Shown here piece by piece: positions 7,439-11,123 of a stretch of 11,123 bases of DNA (the stretch's first letter is position 1; each line of letters begins with the position of its first letter). The notes under the pieces were generated by a model. It ran no database searches. It had not been told where the DNA came from and worked only from the letters and a program-made list of their open reading frames with translations. The stretch is from contig CAKMZU010000047.1 in assembly GCA_929200485.1 (NCBI GenBank), positions 4,190 through 15,312 on the forward strand, written 5' to 3'. The stretch comes from an uncultured Gammaproteobacteria bacterium. GTDB lineage: Bacteria > Pseudomonadota > Gammaproteobacteria > Pseudomonadales > DT-91. Made by a program: the position numbers and the translations under genes.

Positions 7439-7478
7439 AGTCGAAAGTCGGTTTGTGTTTTACAATAGCCTTTCGACT
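7439..7478 (+). repeat. 9-bp inverted repeat between phoB and phoR
   Basis: AGTCGAAAG (7439-7447) and CTTTCGACT (7470-7478) form a perfect 9-bp stem around a 22-base loop. The loop holds a nested TTGT/ACAA pairing (7453-7456 with 7462-7465). Only a short CTTTTA follows, so it is a poor intrinsic terminator. It may instead act as a partial attenuator or RNA-stability element that sets the PhoB:PhoR ratio, or it may be a dispersed palindrome. Confidence 0.6.
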
Positions 7479-7506
7479 CTTGGCCTTTTAATAATCTAAA
7501 TCAATT

Positions 7507-8805
7507 GTGAACAATAGTTTTTCCATTGAATTGCGTCGCTTTATACTCATTATAGTTTTGGCGTTGATTGCAGGCTTTTGGCTAGATAGGCTGTTACTTT
7601 GTAGTCTTATCGGTTTAAGTCTTTATACAGCCTGGTCTTTTTATAATATCTACATTATTTCGCGCTGGTTCCCCGTGATAGATTCTTCGCCACCGCCTGA
7701 GTCACTTGGATTTTGGGGGGTGTTATGCGATGAGTTTTATCGCTATCAACATAATAATGAAAGTGAAAAAAATAAACTTCGTGCAGATGTAGCCTACCTC
7801 CGGGATTCTTTTGCCTCATTGCATGATGCTGTCATTATGGTTGATCGATTGGGCTTGATTGAATGGTGTAACGATGCGGCTTTACCAATGTTAGGTTTAT
7901 CTTTGGATAAAGACTTTGGTCAGACGTTAACGCACTTGTTAAGAGAGCCGGGGTTTATCCAGTTTTTTGACTCAGGCGACTACGAAGAGTCGATAAAGGT
8001 TCACTCCCTCCACAAGCCTAATACCGTGCTGCGAATTCAAATCACGACCTTTGGTCAAGGCAATCGTCTGATTTTTGCACGCGACATTACAGAGATTGCC
8101 CGCCTTGAAGATATGCGAAGGGATTTTGTCTCCAATGTTTCGCATGAATTAAGAACACCACTAACGGTAATTACAGGTTATATCGATAATTTTCAGATGC
8201 TCACGGATCAACTGCCTCAGTTACAAAATCCTTTACATCAAATGGCCCAGCAAGCAGGTCGTATGGAACAATTGATAAAAGACCTGCTTGATCTATCCAA
8301 GCTGGAAACCAAGCCGAATGAAATGCATAGAACACCAGTAAATATCGCTGAGTTATCGCAAGTTGTTTTAGAGGAAGCGAGAGCAAGATGTCAGGCGGAT
8401 GGTATGAGCCGGACTTTAGACTTGGATATTGAGCAGCCGCTAAGTATTTTTGGCCAGGAAACTGAGCTGCATAGTGCATTATCGAATCTTGTGGTTAATG
8501 CATGTAAATACACTCAGAATGATGGTGAAATAAAAATCCGGGTAGGTGTTAATGAAGAGGGCGGGTATTTCTCTGTCTCAGACAATGGGCTGGGTATTGA
8601 TCCATCCGATATACCTCGTTTAACCGAACGATTTTATCGAGTGGATAATAGTCGATCATTGGATACGGGTGGTACAGGCCTTGGCTTAGCCATTGTTAAA
8701 CGTGTTTTATTGCGCCACGATTCAACGCTTGAAGTGTCCAGTGTGCTTGGGAGGGGCAGTGAATTTATCTGTCAGTTTCCACTGCATCGACTCGTTACCT
8801 CATAA
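7507..8805 (+). CDS. phoR: Phosphate regulon sensor histidine kinase PhoR
   Basis: A membrane histidine kinase/phosphatase that phosphorylates PhoB when phosphate is short, normally under control of the Pst transporter and PhoU. It has 432 residues (E. coli PhoR 431). In order: two closely spaced membrane segments (about 12-27 and 29-49) with almost no periplasmic loop, a charged linker, a PAS domain (about 98-195), the dimerisation/H-box with H213 (NVSHELRTPLT), and the ATPase domain with N-box Asn (NLVVNACKYT, 328-337), G1 (DNGLG, 359-363), F-box (RFYRVD, 375-380) and G2 (GGTGLGL, 388-394). All catalytic boxes are intact. The start is GTG 7507 without a clear Shine-Dalgarno. No terminator separates it from the secreted-protein gene downstream, whose conserved leader begins two bases after the phoR stop. 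Confidence 0.96.
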   Translation: MNNSFSIELRRFILIIVLALIAGFWLDRLLLCSLIGLSLYTAWSFYNIYIISRWFPVIDSSPPPESLGFWGVLCDEFYRYQHNNESEKNKLRADVAYLRDSFASLHDAVIMVDRLGLIEWCNDAALPMLGLSLDKDFGQTLTHLLREPGFIQFFDSGDYEESIKVHSLHKPNTVLRIQITTFGQGNRLIFARDITEIARLEDMRRDFVSNVSHELRTPLTVITGYIDNFQMLTDQLPQLQNPLHQMAQQAGRMEQLIKDLLDLSKLETKPNEMHRTPVNIAELSQVVLEEARARCQADGMSRTLDLDIEQPLSIFGQETELHSALSNLVVNACKYTQNDGEIKIRVGVNEEGGYFSVSDNGLGIDPSDIPRLTERFYRVDNSRSLDTGGTGLGLAIVKRVLLRHDSTLEVSSVLGRGSEFICQFPLHRLVTS

Positions 8806-8807
8806 AT

Positions 8808-8840
8808 TGAACTATTTATAAAATTCTATTCAAACTTCAT
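8808..8840 (+). repeat. 33-base conserved leader element, copy 1
   Basis: A 33-base sequence identical to 10090-10122. It contains TTTATAAAAT (TATAAA at 8817-8822), a good -10-like core, and ends in CAAACTTCAT exactly 18 bases before the ATG at 8859. A -35 is weak (GTTACC at 8794-8799). It begins two bases after the phoR stop. It is probably a promoter or 5'-UTR module shared by the two secreted-protein genes. Confidence 0.85.
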
Positions 8841-8858
8841 AGTTAACGAGGATTTCCT

Positions 8859-9944
8859 ATGAGGTTATTTATTTGTTTATTGTTTATATTTCATGCCGCA
8901 TCCTTTTCCGGAACTAGCCCTCCTGATAAAAGTGAATTAAACAATTTTTGGGCTTCTCCTGAATATCAAAATCTGGAAAATCGGAATAGTGAAATCAGTT
9001 ATACTTATTATCAGCACCCTCTAATGAGCGGATCTGGAGAACGCACTCAGATCCATCACCCTGTAATCTTTCATAATCCCCAAGGGTACCATGCACGAAT
9101 AAGTCCCCTAGACCCTCCCACAGCTATTTCATTCCCCTCAACTAGTTATCAAGGGGGAGCAGATATATATCAACCCTCGTCATCACCCGTCCGAGTAATG
9201 AGAGTTCCTGCCAAAAAATCATGTGAAACTGCGCAAAAAAATCCCTCTTATTCAGTTCCGGCAACCCAATACTCACAAACACCTATATTAGAATGCTTGG
9301 TTTCTTATATAACTGCTCATGAGCAAGGTATTCTACTGATCTCTGATCGGATTAGAGAGCTTGACGGCGAAGTAAAGTCGACTGCTTCTACAGCTTTTGA
9401 TAATTTTAACAAGAACATCCAACCGTTAAAGGATAAACAAAAACAACTACACAAATCTTTAAATGAATCCAATCAATCAATAGATGAATTAAAAAAACAA
9501 TTCATGACTATTCAAAGTAATCAAATAGAGATGCAGAATCAAATTGCTTTACTGTTAGCAGCTAATGCTAATAATAAATCGGAAACTCATGGAAATAATA
9601 ATGTATCAGATAGTCCAAGAAAGAAGGTAGCTGTTGCATCTGCTACGACAGCAGCTGCGACGCCACAAAAGGAGGAACATGGAGGTGAACAGATAAAGAA
9701 GGAAAAAAGGGAGAAAGAGGAAGAATCTGGATTTGAAAGACTAATTTGCCATGAAGACATAAATTTTCCATTAATGTTGCGTAGGACGGATTCTACCTTG
9801 GTATATCAGCCTCCCAAATCAGATAAAAGAAATGCGAATAATGGACGTCCTAACTATGAAGAGGTTAGTTCCTCAGATATTGGAAGCCCCCCCAAGAGAA
9901 GAAAAAGCAGATATGCAAATGATTCACACTTATTCGGTCTGTAA
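8859..9944 (+). CDS. Secreted coiled-coil protein with basic NLS-like tail (hypothetical)
   Basis: No family recognised. The 361-residue protein starts with a signal peptide (basic Arg2, core LFICLLFIFHAASF, likely cleavage near residue 18). Next is a Pro/Ser/Tyr/Gln-rich, probably disordered segment (19-143), then a long coiled-coil (about 145-235) rich in Gln, Lys and Leu. A charged linker follows with a Lys/Glu run (279-289). The C-terminus holds PPKRRKSR (344-351), which fits a monopartite nuclear localisation signal, and SPRKK (252-256) is a second basic patch. ATG 8859 has GAGGA (8848-8852) six bases upstream. The upstream 33-base leader and the signal peptide resemble those of the gene at 10141, so the two are sister genes by regulation and export. 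An effector acting in a host cell is inferred, not shown. No C-terminal beta-barrel or adhesin motif was seen. Confidence 0.8.
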   Translation: MRLFICLLFIFHAASFSGTSPPDKSELNNFWASPEYQNLENRNSEISYTYYQHPLMSGSGERTQIHHPVIFHNPQGYHARISPLDPPTAISFPSTSYQGGADIYQPSSSPVRVMRVPAKKSCETAQKNPSYSVPATQYSQTPILECLVSYITAHEQGILLISDRIRELDGEVKSTASTAFDNFNKNIQPLKDKQKQLHKSLNESNQSIDELKKQFMTIQSNQIEMQNQIALLLAANANNKSETHGNNNVSDSPRKKVAVASATTAAATPQKEEHGGEQIKKEKREKEEESGFERLICHEDINFPLMLRRTDSTLVYQPPKSDKRNANNGRPNYEEVSSSDIGSPPKRRKSRYANDSHLFGL

Positions 9945-9982
9945 AAAATAATGAGTGAAGGTACAGTGCTTGTCACATCGCC

Positions 9983-10023
9983 CTATCTTACCGGTTGAAT
10001 ATTACGATAGTAGGCTAGTTTTT
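9983..10023 (+). terminator. Weak possible terminator after the first secreted-protein gene
   Basis: CTATC (9983-9987) pairs with GATAG (10006-10010) across an 18-base loop, and a run of five T (10019-10023) follows. The 5-bp stem is weak and the spacing to the T run long, so this is only a candidate. The rest of the 196-base gap is AT-rich and leads to the second conserved leader. Confidence 0.25.
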
Positions 10024-10089
10024 CATGATTTTAGTTTCATTGAAAGGTAGTTTCTCTGCGTTGAATGTGTCGATCTTTTATTTATACAA

Positions 10090-10122
10090 TGAACTATTTA
10101 TAAAATTCTATTCAAACTTCAT
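10090..10122 (+). repeat. 33-base conserved leader element, copy 2
   Basis: Identical over all 33 bases to 8808-8840 and also placed exactly 18 bases before a start codon (ATG 10141). TATAAA lies at 10099-10104. TTGAAT at 10061-10066 with TATACA at 10083-10088 is an alternative promoter pair with a 16-base spacer. The strict conservation next to diverging coding sequence argues for regulatory function. Confidence 0.85.
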
Positions 10123-10140
10123 CGTAATAGAGAGAGCGCT

Positions 10141-11085
10141 ATGAAGTTATTTCTGATGTTTATCCTTATCTTTCATGTGTCATTATATTCCGGTGAAACG
10201 GATTATTTACATGGACAATCGCCAATTAAAGAGCAAGCCGGTTTAGGTGATTCTTTAGATGATATATGGCAGGAGTTAAAGAACGTAAATTCAACCGATG
10301 TAACGCCAGATATCCCGTCGCTTGAAACACAAATAAACAGTGATTCGACTAGATCGGAATCATCATCAACAAGCGGTTATTGGTCCTCTTCATCGAGTAG
10401 CAATCAGAAAGAAATAAGTCAGCTTCAAAAATTAGAAAATAAAATAGACAGTGATTTTAAATTTAACCAATCTAGATGGTCCGATATATTGCATTTAATT
10501 GCAACACTTGACAAACGATTATGCAATTATGGTGCGATAGCTGAAGCCGTTTGGGAAGGTAAAGAATCTACTGGGGAGAGTATCGAAAGCCTTGAAGCGA
10601 AGCAAAATAAAATGGAGATTTCTTTGGGAGATTATCAATCTGATAAGATAAAAACGGCAGTTAAATATATGGATATTAAAATAGAACAGAAAGCGCTTTC
10701 TAAACGATTAGATGATTTTGATACGTTATTGCAATCAATCATACAAAAACAAGCGTTACAAAATGAATTACTCGAACAACTGCTATCAACAAGAGAGCAA
10801 TCAAGCGCCAGAATCCCTGATAGACAAGCTTCAACAAGTGATGAAAGTACTGAGATGGATATCATTCCTTCTGAAACAAAAAATGTAAATTCAGAAGAAG
10901 CACAGAGTGTAAATGCTCCTGTAAAAGATATAAATGGAAACATCACCAGGGAGAAGGAGGGTTTAAATGATAATTTATTGTTTGCAATCCCCTCTCTTAA
11001 GCTAAAAAGCAGCAGAGATAAGCGTGTCAACTATAGCGAACATTCAGCTGTCGTAAAAAAAAGGCCTAAAAAGATGACACTGTAA
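10141..11085 (+). CDS. Secreted coiled-coil protein with basic C-terminus (hypothetical)
   Basis: No family recognised. The 314-residue protein opens with a signal peptide (Lys2, core LFLMFILIFHVSLY, likely cleavage near residue 18) that shares 8 of 18 residues with the gene at 8859, including the F-H and S-G positions. A Ser-rich segment (69-87) precedes a long helical coiled-coil (about 89-218, including QKALSKRLDDFDTLLQSII). An acidic, probably disordered region follows. The tail ends in KKRPKK (306-311), again compatible with a nuclear localisation signal. The motif KNVNS occurs twice (47-51 and 247-251). ATG 10141 follows an AGAGAG stretch (10131-10136). Mature parts of the two sister proteins share architecture but no clear sequence identity by eye. 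No gene follows in the remaining 38 bases. Confidence 0.8.
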   Translation: MKLFLMFILIFHVSLYSGETDYLHGQSPIKEQAGLGDSLDDIWQELKNVNSTDVTPDIPSLETQINSDSTRSESSSTSGYWSSSSSSNQKEISQLQKLENKIDSDFKFNQSRWSDILHLIATLDKRLCNYGAIAEAVWEGKESTGESIESLEAKQNKMEISLGDYQSDKIKTAVKYMDIKIEQKALSKRLDDFDTLLQSIIQKQALQNELLEQLLSTREQSSARIPDRQASTSDESTEMDIIPSETKNVNSEEAQSVNAPVKDINGNITREKEGLNDNLLFAIPSLKLKSSRDKRVNYSEHSAVVKKRPKKMTL

Positions 11086-11123
11086 ATAATTCTGTGTAAC
11101 TCGATTTTCAGGCAGTATTAAAT

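Noticed and set aside
9668..9696. Strong internal Shine-Dalgarno AAAGGAGG with ATG at 9679
   Set aside because: The ATG is out of frame and reaches a stop after five codons, and no in-frame start follows; probably a by-product of Lys/Glu codons.
10635..11030. 131-residue leftward ORF opposite the last gene
   Set aside because: It is antisense to the coiled-coil coding region and its Ser/Leu-rich content is what the reverse of that region would give; no start signals.
1..11123. CRISPR arrays, tRNA/rRNA genes, insertion sequences
   Set aside because: No regularly spaced repeats, no cloverleaf-like or rRNA sequence, and no transposase ORF or terminal inverted repeats were seen.

Overview
The window looks like a chromosomal segment of a host-associated gammaproteobacterium. 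The housekeeping genes (serA, mepM, ppnP, purU, phoB, phoR) all read as gammaproteobacterial orthologues. The AT-rich accessory genes between and after them look like material for contact with a eukaryotic cell: a RING-finger protein and two secreted coiled-coil proteins with basic, nuclear-localisation-like tails. An Endozoicomonadaceae-type marine symbiont or parasite would fit. That is inference from gene content, not from a diagnostic marker.

Layout. 92-1267 (+) is a short-form 3-phosphoglycerate dehydrogenase, closed by a clear intrinsic terminator at 1301-1332. 1401-2741 (+) is a MepM-like M23 murein endopeptidase. Convergent to it, 2776-4740 (-) encodes a large protein ending in a RING finger in which Tyr replaces the zinc-binding His. 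Upstream of its first ATG, a typical signal peptide lies in another frame, separated by an A10 tract (4775-4784). One base fewer in the tract would give one secreted protein of about 708 residues. After a 305-base gap, 5209-6606 (+) holds ppnP, a small eight-cysteine zinc protein and purU, a compact nucleoside/one-carbon cluster. A textbook Pho box (three 7-mers at 11-base period) then leads into phoB (6682-7374), and phoR follows (7507-8805), with a 9-bp hairpin in the gap between them.

The last part, 8808-11085, holds two genes for small exported proteins built to one plan: signal peptide, low-complexity segment, coiled coil, basic C-terminus. Both are preceded by the same 33-base sequence, placed exactly 18 bases before each start codon. 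Leader and signal peptide are conserved while the mature parts are not recognisably alike, which suggests a family of exported proteins sharing one expression/export cassette.

How the parts work together. SerA, PurU and PpnP serve serine, one-carbon and nucleoside metabolism. MepM opens peptidoglycan cross-links for growth. PhoBR senses phosphate and controls its own promoter. The RING protein and the coiled-coil pair are the undescribed part and the best candidates for host-directed effectors.
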